Of a stretch of 64,000 bases of DNA, positions 52,450 through 61,263 are shown one piece after another. The notes under the pieces are model-generated. The model did no database searches, was not told the DNA's origin, and saw nothing but the letters and a program-made list of their open reading frames with translations. The DNA is taken from positions 62,001-126,000 of the forward strand of contig CAXTCN010000002.1 of the NCBI GenBank assembly GCA_964242575.1, in the 5' to 3' direction. A program made the position numbers and the translations under genes. Within the stretch, counting starts at the first letter, position 1; each line of letters begins with the position of its first letter. This DNA comes from JANPPS01 sp964242575. Lineage in GTDB: Bacteria; Pseudomonadota; Alphaproteobacteria; Acetobacterales; Acetobacteraceae.

Positions 52450-54079
52450 GCCCCTGGACGGCGAACTCGGTCGCGGCCGTCTCCAGCGCGTCCGAGGCAC
52501 GGACGTCCGGCCAGCGGTCCAGGAACCAGCGCGCCACCGCGTCCTCGTCCTGGTGCGGCAGCACGCTTCCCATCCCCTCCGCCCGCAGCCGCCGCGCGCC
52601 GGAGCTGGCAACCAGGCCAGACCGCCGCGTGCCGCGTGCCCGGAGCGTCCGCCGCAACGTAGCAAGGCAGCGCGTGAGCTGGAACGGCACGCCGCCAGCG
52701 GCCTGGGCGATGCTGGCGGCGGCAACCGGGTCGTTGGCCAGCACCGCGTCCACCCAGGCCGCCGCGTCCGGTGCGCCCACTGACCGCACCGGCGTGCCAA
52801 GCCGCAGCGCTGGATGCCACGCCGTGCCCGGCCGCGCCATCAGGCGTTGCCGCGGGTCGGTTGCCTGCTGCGCCTCCGGCGGCGCCCAAACTTGCCAGCC
52901 GGGCCGGGTCGCCAACGCCGCGCCCCAGGTGGCCAGCCCGCCTTCTCCCGCATGGATTTCCTGTCCGCCGCCGAGCAGGCACACCAGCACGGCCCAGTCC
53001 TGGTGGCGCGCCATGATGTCCAGCACGTGCCCTGGCTCCGAGTCCGTAAGCGGCACCAGCCGGTTGCGCGTCTTGGAGATGGCGTGCGGGCCGGACCAGC
53101 AACGCTGCGCCTCGTCGATGACCACGATGCGCTCCGGCGGCGGGCCGGACGCCCGGACATAGTGGTCGCGGAACGCCGGAAGCGCCTGGATCACCAGTGC
53201 CATCCGGCGCTGCGCGGCACGGCGGTCCATTCCGCGGCTGGCTGCGTCCCGCACCAACGCCTCACGCAGCACATGCACCAGCGTGGGATTGCCGGTCAGG
53301 AACGCGGCGCCGCCCAGCTCCGGCGCGAACGCCACGTTCAGCCCACACAGCGTCTTGCCCGCGCCGGGGTCTCCCGTCACGAACACGGCGATGTGCTGCC
53401 GCGCCTCCCGGGCCTGCCGCACGGCGTCCGTAGTGGCGGCCAGGCCGCCATGGCTCGTTCGCGCCAGCCTTAACGACGCCACGTCATGCTGCGCATACAG
53501 TAAACATGCGGCGTCGATCAGTGCCGGCACCGGACGGTAAGGCGCTGCGGGCCACTGGGCCGGCTTTATCCCACACGGCGGAAACCGCGTCGCAACGGTT
53601 TGCAGCAGGCCCGGCAGCAACAGCCGGGTCGTTTCCAGCACTGGCGTCGCCCCAGCGAGCGGCAGCGGCCAGGTTCCGCCGGCATGCGCGCCGTTCGGCG
53701 CCACCAGGACCGGGATCACCGGAACGCCTCGGCAGCCCAGGTGGAAGTCCGCCAAGTCGAGTGCCGCGTCCTCCACCCTCAGCCGGTCCCCCGCTTGGAA
53801 GCCGCCCTCCGGCCGGATCACCAGCGCCAGCACGGCACGCTCCGTCACCAGCACGGCATCCACCCAGCCTCCTAGCCGCAACAGGCGGTACTGCAACAGC
53901 ACCATCCAGCCATCCGAGCCCGGCACCCCCCGCAACGCACCTCGCAGCAACGGGACGACCATGCCCCACCACTCCGGCGCACAGCCGGGCGGCACCTCTG
54001 GCGCGCCCACGCGCAGCAGCGCCGCCGAGCCTGTCCAGGCTGCAAGCCCAGCATCCTTCCCGGTCACGTCATGCGGCAT
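52442..54079 (-). pseudogene. 5' fragment of a DUF2075 (Schlafen-like) helicase gene
   Basis: The fragment holds most of a DUF2075 protein. Walker A GDPGAGKTLCGLN is near residue 235, Walker B VVIDEAQRCWSG near residue 320, and DSEPGHVLDIMARHQDWAVLVCLLGGGQEIHAGEGG and the TAATEFAVQGLEL motif follow before the break. The N-terminal 200 residues resemble the nuclease-like or accessory region seen in such proteins. The frame runs on into the transposon and stops at 52367, giving a chimeric tail (RYYVAPATTRPLR). The last motifs are 6.7 kb away, so the product is very probably inactive. ATG 54079 is the likely start. Confidence 0.9.
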
Positions 54080-54136
54080 GACGGCATTAGGCCAGCAATG
54101 CATTGCCAATTGGTTAAGCCGTGCTACGCCGCAGCC

Positions 54137-55135
54137 GTGACAGCCAGCTTCTTCCAACGCCCATACCCCAGCGCCAACAACGTGTTGCTGCATGGACCAA
54201 GCCCCGTGCTGGTGGACACAGGCTTTGGCGCGGACGTTCCGGAGTTGCTGGCCTGGCTGCATGGGCTAGGCACGCCGCTGGAACGTCTGCGGATCGTGAA
54301 CACGCACTCGCACTGCGATCACTCCGGGGGCAACTGGGCGCTGCAAACACGGTTCGGCGCGCGGATCGGCGCCGACGCGTTCGAGGCCGCCGCGGTCAAC
54401 GCGCGCGATCCCGACGCTGGCCGGGCGCGCTGGCTGCGCCAGCCAATTGAGCCGTATGCCGTGGATCACCTGCTGCGCGAGGGCGACGTCGTCGAAACCG
54501 GCGCTGCGCCATGGCAGGTGCTGGCGACGCCGGGCCACACGCGGGGGCATCTCAGCCTGTACCAGCCCGATCACGGCATCCTGGTGTTGGGCGACGCGCT
54601 GCACGCGGCGGACCTGGGCTGGCTTAACCCCTATCACGAGGGCGTCCGCTCACTCGACCACGCGGCGGCCACGCTGGACCGGCTGGCAGCGCTGCCGGCG
54701 CGCGTCGGCTACTCCGGCCATGGCGCAGCGCTTTCAGACCTGCCTCGCGCGCTCGACCGGGCACACCGCCGGGTGCAAAGCTGGCGGGACGCGCCGGAGC
54801 GGATCGCGTGGCATGCGTGCAAGCGCGTGTTCAGCCATGCCCTGATGCTGGCAGGCGGCCTCACGGAACCGGAGCTGGCGCCGATGCTGCTGGACGCGCC
54901 GTGGTTCCGCGACCATGCCGAACAGGCGTTCGGGCTGACTCCGGAGGCGTTCGTGCCTTTGCTGGTGCAAGAAACGATCCGCGCCGACGCTGCCACATGG
55001 CGGGACGGCCGGCTGGTTGCAGTCGCGGCGCACCAGGCGCCAAGGCCAGGCTGGCCCAGCGCGCCCGCCTCGCCCGACCAATGGCCGCCCCGGTCCGGTC
55101 CAGCGCCGTCACAGGGTCCATGGGCTGCGGGCTAG
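54137..55135 (+). CDS. Metallo-beta-lactamase-fold hydrolase
   Basis: The zinc motif is THSHCDHSGGN (HxHxDH), followed by TPGHTRGHLSLY, GDALHAADLGWLNPY and GYSGHGA with the remaining ligands. The N-terminal FFQRPYPSANNVLLHGPSPVLVDTGFG and a helical C-terminal DUF-like extension suit the glyoxalase-II-like branch. I chose GTG 54137 (VTASFFQRPYPSAN); an ATG at 54098 is possible. The start lies 58 nt from the divergent helicase gene. The substrate is unknown. Confidence 0.85.
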   Translation: MTASFFQRPYPSANNVLLHGPSPVLVDTGFGADVPELLAWLHGLGTPLERLRIVNTHSHCDHSGGNWALQTRFGARIGADAFEAAAVNARDPDAGRARWLRQPIEPYAVDHLLREGDVVETGAAPWQVLATPGHTRGHLSLYQPDHGILVLGDALHAADLGWLNPYHEGVRSLDHAAATLDRLAALPARVGYSGHGAALSDLPRALDRAHRRVQSWRDAPERIAWHACKRVFSHALMLAGGLTEPELAPMLLDAPWFRDHAEQAFGLTPEAFVPLLVQETIRADAATWRDGRLVAVAAHQAPRPGWPSAPASPDQWPPRSGPAPSQGPWAAG

Positions 55136-55148
55136 GCTTAAAGGACGG

Positions 55149-56315
55149 CTACTCGGCCTCGCCGTCCCGCCGGTACGGCGATAGCTCCGCCAAGGCGTCC
55201 ATGTCCGCCTGAACCGCCGGCCGCTCTCGTTCCAGGAACCCGGCGATTGCCTGGCGCAGCCCAGGGTGCGCAATCCAGTGCGCCGAATACGTCGGCCGCG
55301 GCAAGTAGCCACGCTGGATTTTGTGCTCGCCCTGCGCTCCGGCCTCGACCCGCGCCAATCCATGCTGGATCGCGAAGTCGATGGCGCGGTAGTAGCACAA
55401 CTCGAAATGCAGGAACGGCCAATCGCCGCGGCAGCCCCAGTTGCGGCCGTACAGCGCCTCGTCCCCCACAAGGTTCAACGCGCCGGCGACGGCCATGCCG
55501 TTGTGCTCGGCCATCATCAGCACCACGCGGTCGCCCAGCCGCTCGGACAGCAGCGGGAAGAACTTCCGCGTGAGATAGGCGCTGCCCCACTTGCGGTCCA
55601 CGGTCGAGGTGTAGAACCGGTAGAACGCGTCCCAGTGCTTGGGCTGTATCTCGTGTCCGCGCAGCGTCACGAAGCGCAGCCCGGCCGCGTTGGCGTCGCG
55701 CCGCTCCCGCTTGATGGTCTTGCGCTTGCGGCTGCTGAGCGCCGCCAGGAAATCGTCAAACGTGGCGTAGCCCGCGTTCTCCCAATGGAACTGCGTGCCC
55801 ATCCGCTGCAGCCACCCGGCCCGGCCCAGCGCCTCCCAGTCCCCGCGCGTGCAGAACGTGGCATGCACCGACGACAGGTTAAGCTGCTGGCACGCTTGGC
55901 TGAGCGCCAAGCCAAGGCTCGCGGCGTCCAGGCCCTCACGCGTCAGCAAGCGAGGGCCGGGCACCGGGCTGAACGGCACCGCCGCTTGCAGCTTTGGGTA
56001 GTAATCGCCGCCGCCGCGCTCAAACGCGTTGGCCCAGGCGTGGTCGAACACGTACTCGCCGTAGCTGTGCGACTTCGCGTACATCGGCACCACGGCCACC
56101 ACACGCTCGTGGTCCCGCAGGACCGCGTGCTGCGGCAGCCAACCGGTGCGGGCATTGGCCGAGCCGCTGTCCTCAAGCGCGCTGAGGAAGGCGTGGCTCA
56201 CGAACGGGTTGCCCCTGCCGCCCTCGGTCCCGGCGCAGGCGTCCCAGTCGACCGCGGGCAACTCGGCGATATGCGGGTGCAGCGTCAAGGTGAGGGTTGG
56301 CTGGCTGTCGGGCAT
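55149..56315 (-). CDS. GNAT/FemAB-like protein (COG3146, DUF482)
   Basis: The 388-residue protein shows the COG3146 features: AVDWDACAGTEGGRGNPFVSHAFLSALEDSGSA near the start, YAKSHSYGEYVFDHAWANAFERGGGDYYPKLQAAVPFSPVPGPRLL, and RKRKTIKRERRDANAAGL, followed by a C-terminal GNAT-like half ending EGHKIQRGY-like (GAQGEHKIQRGYLP). Members were called peptidoglycan-biosynthesis related, but their chemistry is unproven. ATG 56315 fits the family start. Confidence 0.85.
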   Translation of the reverse strand: MPDSQPTLTLTLHPHIAELPAVDWDACAGTEGGRGNPFVSHAFLSALEDSGSANARTGWLPQHAVLRDHERVVAVVPMYAKSHSYGEYVFDHAWANAFERGGGDYYPKLQAAVPFSPVPGPRLLTREGLDAASLGLALSQACQQLNLSSVHATFCTRGDWEALGRAGWLQRMGTQFHWENAGYATFDDFLAALSSRKRKTIKRERRDANAAGLRFVTLRGHEIQPKHWDAFYRFYTSTVDRKWGSAYLTRKFFPLLSERLGDRVVLMMAEHNGMAVAGALNLVGDEALYGRNWGCRGDWPFLHFELCYYRAIDFAIQHGLARVEAGAQGEHKIQRGYLPRPTYSAHWIAHPGLRQAIAGFLERERPAVQADMDALAELSPYRRDGEAE

Positions 56316-56352
56316 AGGCGGGATATAGCGGGCCGGGGCGGGCCGGGAACCC

Positions 56353-56820
56353 TCAATCGATCTCGAACATGCCCTCGACCTCGACGGCGGCATTGGCCGG
56401 GAGCGACGGCACGCCGATCGTGCTGCGCGCATGGCGCCCGGCGTCGCCGAACACCGCGACCGCAAGGTCGGACGCGCCGTTCATCACCGCCGCATGTTGC
56501 GTGAAGCTGGCGGGCGCGGCGACGAACCCGCCCAACCGCACCACGCGGTGGACCCGGTCCAGGTCCCCGCCACAGGCCGCGCGCAGGTGCGTGAGCACGT
56601 TGGTGAAGCACAGCCGGGCCGCGTGCTGCGCCTGTTCAACCGACACCTCCGTGCCCACGATCCCGGTGACCGCGACCGCGCCGTCCACCGCCGGAAGCTG
56701 CCCCGACACCACCACGAGCCGTCCGGTCACGACGAACGGCAGGTAGTTCGCCAGCGGCGGCATGGCTTGCGGCAGCGTAATGCCAAGCTCGGTTAGTTTC
56801 GCGTCGATCCGTCCGGCCAT
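56353..56820 (-). CDS. RidA family protein (Rid2-like)
   Basis: The 155-residue product has LTELGITLPQAMPPLANYLPFVVTGRLVVVSGQLP, the N-terminus of the long RidA subgroup, then RLCFTNVLTHLRAACGGDLDRVHRVVRLGGFVAAPASFTQHAAVMNGASDLAVAVFGDAGRHARSTIGVPSLPANAAVEVEGMFEI. The conserved Arg (HARSTIGV) needed for imine deamination is present. It protects against reactive enamines. It lies 10 nt downstream of the TSCPD gene. Confidence 0.9.
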   Translation of the reverse strand: MAGRIDAKLTELGITLPQAMPPLANYLPFVVTGRLVVVSGQLPAVDGAVAVTGIVGTEVSVEQAQHAARLCFTNVLTHLRAACGGDLDRVHRVVRLGGFVAAPASFTQHAAVMNGASDLAVAVFGDAGRHARSTIGVPSLPANAAVEVEGMFEID

Positions 56821-56830
56821 GCGCGCCCTC

Positions 56831-58303
56831 TTAAGCAACCAGCCGCAGCCCATGCCGCCGGGAGCGGGGCAGGGCGGGCAGGTCCATCGGCAGCAGCGGC
56901 GCGGCGTCACCTAGCCCAAGCCCTGCCGCCGGGTCCGGAACGCCCTCCGGCACCGTGCATCCGCCCAGATAGCCCGCGGCGAGGTTGCGGAACACGTAGT
57001 CCAGGATCGATGTGGCGTGGCCCACGTCCGGGTCGCCCTCCACGCGCCCGGCTGGGCCAAAGCGGGTCAGGGTGAACGCGCGCACGTAGTCCGCGAGCGG
57101 CACGCCGTGCTGCAGGCCGAGGCTCACGGCGGCGGCGAACGCGTCCATCATGCCGCGCAACGCCGCGCCTTCGCGTGGCAGCGAGACCTGCACCTCGCCC
57201 AGCGTGCCGTCCGGGTACTCGCCGGTTCGCACATAGACCCGGTGCCCGCCCACCGCTGCCTTTTGCGTGTAGCCCCTGCGCCGGGCGGGCAGCTCCCGCC
57301 GGCGCGGCGGCTGCGACGGCGCGGCGCCAGCCACGGGGCGGGCAGGCATCGCGTGCAAATAGGGCGCAACAGCGTCGTGCATGGCCTGGTGCGCCGCAAG
57401 GCTCGCGGGCGCCAGCACCGCCTCGCCCGCCAGCAAGCGGGCCAGCGCGGCCTCCCCAGTCATGCCCTGCGCCGCAAGCCGCGCCATGGCGGCCCGGGTC
57501 AACCCGCCGTCCGGACCCACGGCGGAGAACGCCGGAGCGATGCCGCCGGTCTCCGCGCCCAGCAACGCATCCGCCGGCCCGGGCGCGACCACGGCGGTGC
57601 AGGGGTGGATGCTGGACCCCCGCAACGCCGCCGCCCGCGCATCATAGGCCGCCGCCGCCAGGCCGGGCGCGGCGCACACCGCGGGCGGCAACGGCCAGCC
57701 CGGCAGCCGCGACAGCAGATCCGGCTGGTCTCCGGCGAATGCCACATCGGCGGTTCCGCGCAGCAGGGCGGCCACGCACGCCGCCACGTCCCGAGCGGCA
57801 TCGCTGTCGTAATCCAGCCCCATGGTAGCCAGCAGCCCGTCCAAGTCGGTGATCGCCAGCACGAAGCGGGTCGCGCCGGGGTCGCCCAGGCGCAGCGCGG
57901 TGGCAATGGCGGCGACCGCATCAGCGAACGCGGCGGCATCGAACCCCCGCGCGCCATCGGCGAACGCCGGCAGGTTCAGCGCGAACCCAGGCGCCGCGCC
58001 CATGGCGCCGGTCCACACCGGCGCAGTCGGCGCCGCCTGGCGGTTCAGCAACAGCCGGTGCAGCCGGTCCGCAAGCGCCGTGTCGCCTACCAGCCGGGCA
58101 CGGGCGGCAACCGGCCGAATCCACGCCTCGGCGGCGCGCGGCAGGCTCGCCGCCCCGTCGCCCGGCGCCAGCTCAGCCAGCGCCGCCGCCGCACGGTCGT
58201 CCCACGCAGCCGGGAGCGTGAGCGGGCGCGGGTTCGCGTCCGGGTCGGCGCCCAATGCCGTGTCGCGCATGCGCACGCCGCGCCAGATACGGGTTGAACT
58301 CAT
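56831..58303 (-). CDS. TSCPD-domain protein, shortened relative of class II ribonucleotide reductase
   Basis: The last 180 residues (RRGYTQKAAVGGHRVYVRTGEYPDGTLGEVQVSLPREGAALRGMMDAFAAAVSLGLQHGVPLADYVRAFTLTRFGPAGRVEGDPDVGHATSILDYVFRNLA) match the C-terminal TSCPD region of the B12-dependent reductase NrdJ. An upstream stretch (TAVVAPGPADALLGAETGGIAPAFS) parallels the NrdJ APTGTI...TTGIEPxF segment. At 490 residues it is under half of NrdJ, and the N-terminal part is Ala-rich without the radical-site cysteines I would expect. It is therefore probably a non-catalytic or repurposed paralog. ATG 58303 is inferred. Confidence 0.75.
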   Translation of the reverse strand: MSSTRIWRGVRMRDTALGADPDANPRPLTLPAAWDDRAAAALAELAPGDGAASLPRAAEAWIRPVAARARLVGDTALADRLHRLLLNRQAAPTAPVWTGAMGAAPGFALNLPAFADGARGFDAAAFADAVAAIATALRLGDPGATRFVLAITDLDGLLATMGLDYDSDAARDVAACVAALLRGTADVAFAGDQPDLLSRLPGWPLPPAVCAAPGLAAAAYDARAAALRGSSIHPCTAVVAPGPADALLGAETGGIAPAFSAVGPDGGLTRAAMARLAAQGMTGEAALARLLAGEAVLAPASLAAHQAMHDAVAPYLHAMPARPVAGAAPSQPPRRRELPARRRGYTQKAAVGGHRVYVRTGEYPDGTLGEVQVSLPREGAALRGMMDAFAAAVSLGLQHGVPLADYVRAFTLTRFGPAGRVEGDPDVGHATSILDYVFRNLAAGYLGGCTVPEGVPDPAAGLGLGDAAPLLPMDLPALPRSRRHGLRLVA

Positions 58304-58398
58304 GGCGGGGACGTTACGGCGGACGCCCGTCGGGCGCAAATGCCCAGTTGGGCCGAGGTGATGGACCGGGGCGGCAGACCGCCCTATATCCTCCACCC

Positions 58399-58752
58399 AT
58401 GACAATCGGCACCCGCCTGTACACCTGGTTCCACGGCCGCCCTGTCGGAAGCGATGGCGCCGGCAACCGCTACTTCGAGGAGAAGCGCGCCCGCGCCGGC
58501 CTGCGCGCACGGCGGTGGGTGCTGTATGTGGGCGAGCCTGAGGCCAGCTCGGTGCCCCCGGAGTGGCATGCCTGGCTGCACTACACCACCAACGAGCCGA
58601 TCCCCATGGCGTCCCGCAAGGCCTGGCAAAAGCCGCACCAGCCGAACCTTACCGGCACGCCCGAAAGCTACCGTCCGCCGGGCCACGACTACCGCGGGGG
58701 GCACCGGTCCCCAGCCACGGGCGACTACGAATCCTGGACGCCAGGGAGCTAG
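58399..58752 (+). CDS. NDUFA12-like NADH:ubiquinone oxidoreductase accessory protein
   Basis: The protein (TIGTRLYTWFHGRPVGSDGAGNRYFEEKR, then RRWVLYVGEPEASSVPPEWHAWLHYTTNEPIP and KPHQPNLTGTPESYRPPG) is the bacterial form of NDUFA12/B17.2, a complex I supernumerary subunit confined to alphaproteobacteria and mitochondria. It starts the conserved run with MlaD and DUF2155 genes, separated by 4 nt from mlaD. Confidence 0.95.
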   Translation: MTIGTRLYTWFHGRPVGSDGAGNRYFEEKRARAGLRARRWVLYVGEPEASSVPPEWHAWLHYTTNEPIPMASRKAWQKPHQPNLTGTPESYRPPGHDYRGGHRSPATGDYESWTPGS

Positions 58753-58756
58753 GCTG

Positions 58757-59266
58757 ATGGCAGGCGCAAGGCGCGGCGTGGCGGAGTTGGCCGCCGGGAC
58801 AGCAGTGTTGCTGGTGACGGCCGGGTTCCTGGCTTACGCCGCGCTCAACACCGGCCGGACCGTCACGACCGGTACCCGTCTCCAGGCGCGTTTCGAGAAC
58901 GTGGGCGCCATGGGGTCCGGCGCGGATGTCAGGATCGGCGGCGTAAAGGTCGGCAGCGTGACCAGCACCAGCATCGACCCACAGACATTCCAGGCGATTG
59001 TGGCGTTCACCGTGCAGGACGGCCTGAAGCTTCCGACAGACAGCAGCGCCACGGTCTCGACCGGCGGCTTGCTGGGCGGCGCGTTCATGACCCTCACGCC
59101 TGGCGGCGCGGACGCATTGCTGCGGGACGGCGGAGTGGTCACCATCACCCAGTCAGCCTCGAACCTCGAGGACCTGCTCGGCAAGTTTATCTTCAACGTC
59201 GGCAGCCTGGCGGACGCGACGCAGAAATCGCTGCGGGAGCGCCAGGGCGGGCCTGCCCCGCAATGA
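58757..59266 (+). CDS. mlaD: MlaD-type phospholipid-transport substrate-binding protein
   Basis: An N-terminal membrane anchor (ELAAGTAVLLVTAGFLAYAAL) precedes an MCE domain: ARFENVGAMGSGADVRIGGVKVGSVTSTSIDPQTFQAIVAFTV, GGLLGGAFMTLTPGG and the C-terminal SASNLEDLLGKFIF. MlaD is the periplasmic inner-membrane ring of the Mla lipid-asymmetry system. The ABC parts are not in this window. It overlaps the next small gene by ATGA. Confidence 0.93.
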   Translation: MAGARRGVAELAAGTAVLLVTAGFLAYAALNTGRTVTTGTRLQARFENVGAMGSGADVRIGGVKVGSVTSTSIDPQTFQAIVAFTVQDGLKLPTDSSATVSTGGLLGGAFMTLTPGGADALLRDGGVVTITQSASNLEDLLGKFIFNVGSLADATQKSLRERQGGPAPQ

Positions 59267-59475
59267 CGCTCCCGGCCGCTTGGCCCGGCGTGGACGGCGC
59301 TCCGGTGTCCTGCCGCGAGAAGCTTCGCACGCTGTCCGAGAACCACGCCGAAGCCACGCAGGTGCTGCAGGACGCCTTCGAGGACGCGGTGCTGATGGGC
59401 GTGGACGAGGCCGCGATGCGCCAAATCCTGCATGACATGGTGCAGGCGCTGCGCAGCCCAAAAGTGTCCGCATGA
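59263..59475 (+). CDS. Small hypothetical protein between mlaD and DUF2155 genes
   Basis: A 70-residue helical protein (CREKLRTLSENHAEATQVLQDAFEDAVLMGVDEAAMRQILHDMVQAL) with ATGA overlaps to both neighbours. It carries no signal peptide, so it is cytosolic. I recognise no family, but the double overlap argues that it is expressed. A small regulator or partner is possible. Confidence 0.7.
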   Translation: MTLPAAWPGVDGAPVSCREKLRTLSENHAEATQVLQDAFEDAVLMGVDEAAMRQILHDMVQALRSPKVSA

Positions 59476-59846
59476 AGCCGCTGCTGGCCGCGCTGCTGCT
59501 GCTTGGCCCCGCCGCCGTGGCGCAGCCAGCCCCGCCGCTGCCCAGCGCCGACTCTTGGCAACAGCGCGGCACGGCGGAGCTGTCGCTGCTGGACAAGGTG
59601 CGCGCCCAGCCCTCCACCGTCCAGGTCCCCGTCGGCCAGAGCGTTCCGTTCCATAGCCTCACCATCCTGGTGCGCGGCTGCGTCGCCCGTCCGCCCAGCT
59701 TGCCGCAGGACAGCGCGGCGTTCCTCGAAATCACTGACAGCCGGGCTGGCGGCAACGGCTTCCGCGGCTGGATGCTGGCCGGCGCGCCGGCCGTGTCGCA
59801 ACTCGAGCACCCACTGTACGACGTGCGCGTGATGGCGTGCCGCTGA
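59472..59846 (+). CDS. DUF2155 exported protein
   Basis: A signal peptide (MKPLLAALLLLGPAAVA) leads to LLDKVRAQPSTVQVPVGQSVPFHSLTILVRGCVARPP and FRGWMLAGAPAVSQLEHPLYDVRVMAC, the DUF2155 domain with its two conserved cysteines. The family sits beside NDUFA12 and MlaD in many alphaproteobacteria and has no established function; an envelope role is inferred. Its end overlaps the otsB start by 10 nt. Confidence 0.9.
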   Translation: MKPLLAALLLLGPAAVAQPAPPLPSADSWQQRGTAELSLLDKVRAQPSTVQVPVGQSVPFHSLTILVRGCVARPPSLPQDSAAFLEITDSRAGGNGFRGWMLAGAPAVSQLEHPLYDVRVMACR

Positions 59847-60583
59847 CCCTGCCGCCGCTCGCCGGTTCGGCATTGCTGCTGGACCTCGACGGCACGCTGC
59901 TGGACCTAGCGCCGACGCCCTCCGACGTCGTGGTCCCGCCGGGCCTGGCCGGCACGTTGCACAGCCTTCGCGACAAGCTGGACGGCGCGCTCGCGGTGGT
60001 GACCGGCCGCCCAATCGATCAAATCGACGCCCTGTTGCCCGGCATCCCGCACGCCGTTGCCGGCGAGCATGGCGGCGCAATCCGGCACGCGCCGGAAACA
60101 GGCACGGTGCGCGTGGCGCTGCCGGAGCCGCCGGACCACTGGCGCACGCTGGCGGACGCCATCGTGGCCGAGCACCCCGGCACGCTCATGGAGCAAAAAC
60201 GCCGTGGTTTCGTGTTCCACTTCCGGGGCGCGCCCGAGCACGGCCCGGCGCTGTTCGCCGCTGCCACGGCGCTGATTGCCCCGGCATCGGACCAGTTCCA
60301 GGTCATGCAGGCCTCCATGGCGTGGGAGGTCCGCCCGCGCGGCGCAGACAAGGGCAGCGCCGTGCTGTCGCTCATGCGGCAGCCGCCGTTCCTGGGCCGC
60401 CTACCGGTTTTCATCGGCGACGACGTGACGGACGAGGACGGCATTCGCGCGGCAGCCTACCTGGGCGGCGTCGGCCTGCGGGTGGACGAGTGGTTCGCCA
60501 CCCCGGCCGGCGTCCGCGCCTGGCTCATGGACGCCGCGGCCAACGAGGCTTGGCCGCCATCCCCCTTAGCCGTCCAAGCTTAG
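59837..60583 (+). CDS. otsB: Trehalose-6-phosphate phosphatase
   Basis: The HAD nucleophile motif is LLLDLDGTLLDLAPTP, then VVTGRPIDQIDALLP, GEHGGAIRH and the final acidic pair FIGDDVTDEDGIRAA, all typical of OtsB. It would release trehalose from trehalose-6-phosphate. It starts with GTG at 59837 inside the DUF2155 gene. No otsA synthase is in the window. It converges with the GST gene and overlaps it by 4 nt. Confidence 0.92.
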   Translation: MPLTLPPLAGSALLLDLDGTLLDLAPTPSDVVVPPGLAGTLHSLRDKLDGALAVVTGRPIDQIDALLPGIPHAVAGEHGGAIRHAPETGTVRVALPEPPDHWRTLADAIVAEHPGTLMEQKRRGFVFHFRGAPEHGPALFAAATALIAPASDQFQVMQASMAWEVRPRGADKGSAVLSLMRQPPFLGRLPVFIGDDVTDEDGIRAAAYLGGVGLRVDEWFATPAGVRAWLMDAAANEAWPPSPLAVQA

Positions 60584-61203
60584 GTCATCGGCACCGCCAC
60601 GTGCCGCGCATACACCGGCCGCGCCAGCAACCGCTCGTACCAGGCCCGCAAATGCGGCTGTTCCGGCCGCGTGATGGCGAACGCGAACCAGCGATGCACG
60701 TGCACCCCCAACGCGATGTCCGCCAGCGTGAACGCCGGCCCCGCCACATAGGCGTTGCGCGCCAGCATCCGGTCCAGCAGCGCCCAGTGCCGCCCAGCCT
60801 CCTCCACCGCCGCCTGGAGGCCCGCATGGTCCCGCTTTTCCGGCGGCATACGCACCAAACCCTGGAACACGGTCGATTGCGGCCGGTTCAGCGTCGTTTG
60901 CTGCCAGTCCATCCAGCGGTCGATGCTGCCGCGCGCCTGCACGTCGTCCGGCCACATCGCATGGCCCGGCGCGTTCGCCGCGCACAGGTAACGCACGACC
61001 GCGTTGCTCTCCCACAGCACGTAGTCGCCTTCCACCAGCGTCGGTACCATGCCGTTCGGGTTCATCGCCCGGTACTCCGGCGTGTCGGTGCCGCCGAACG
61101 GGCCGCCGACGTCGGTGCGCTCATAAGGCAGGCCCAGTTCCTCCAGCAGCCAAATGACCTTCATTACATTGCTCGAGTTGGCCCGGCCCAGCAGCTTGCG
61201 CAT
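60580..61203 (-). CDS. Glutathione S-transferase family protein
   Basis: The thioredoxin-like N-domain reads KLLGRANSSNVMKVIWLLEELGLPYERTDVGGPFGG and MNPNGMVPTLVEGDYVLWESNAVVRYL (cis-Pro VP and ES motif). The helical C-domain has FTLADIALGVHVHRWF with the conserved Asp of the N-capping box. It is a canonical cytosolic GST; the Ser in RANSSN is the likely glutathione activator. The substrate is unknown. ATG 61203 is chosen as the family start. Confidence 0.9.
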   Translation of the reverse strand: MRKLLGRANSSNVMKVIWLLEELGLPYERTDVGGPFGGTDTPEYRAMNPNGMVPTLVEGDYVLWESNAVVRYLCAANAPGHAMWPDDVQARGSIDRWMDWQQTTLNRPQSTVFQGLVRMPPEKRDHAGLQAAVEEAGRHWALLDRMLARNAYVAGPAFTLADIALGVHVHRWFAFAITRPEQPHLRAWYERLLARPVYARHVAVPMT

Positions 61204-61263
61204 CGCATCATCCCCGTCGTGAGACGCCGAGCGTAGGTCCGGCCAGCGATTGCTCCAAGCGCC

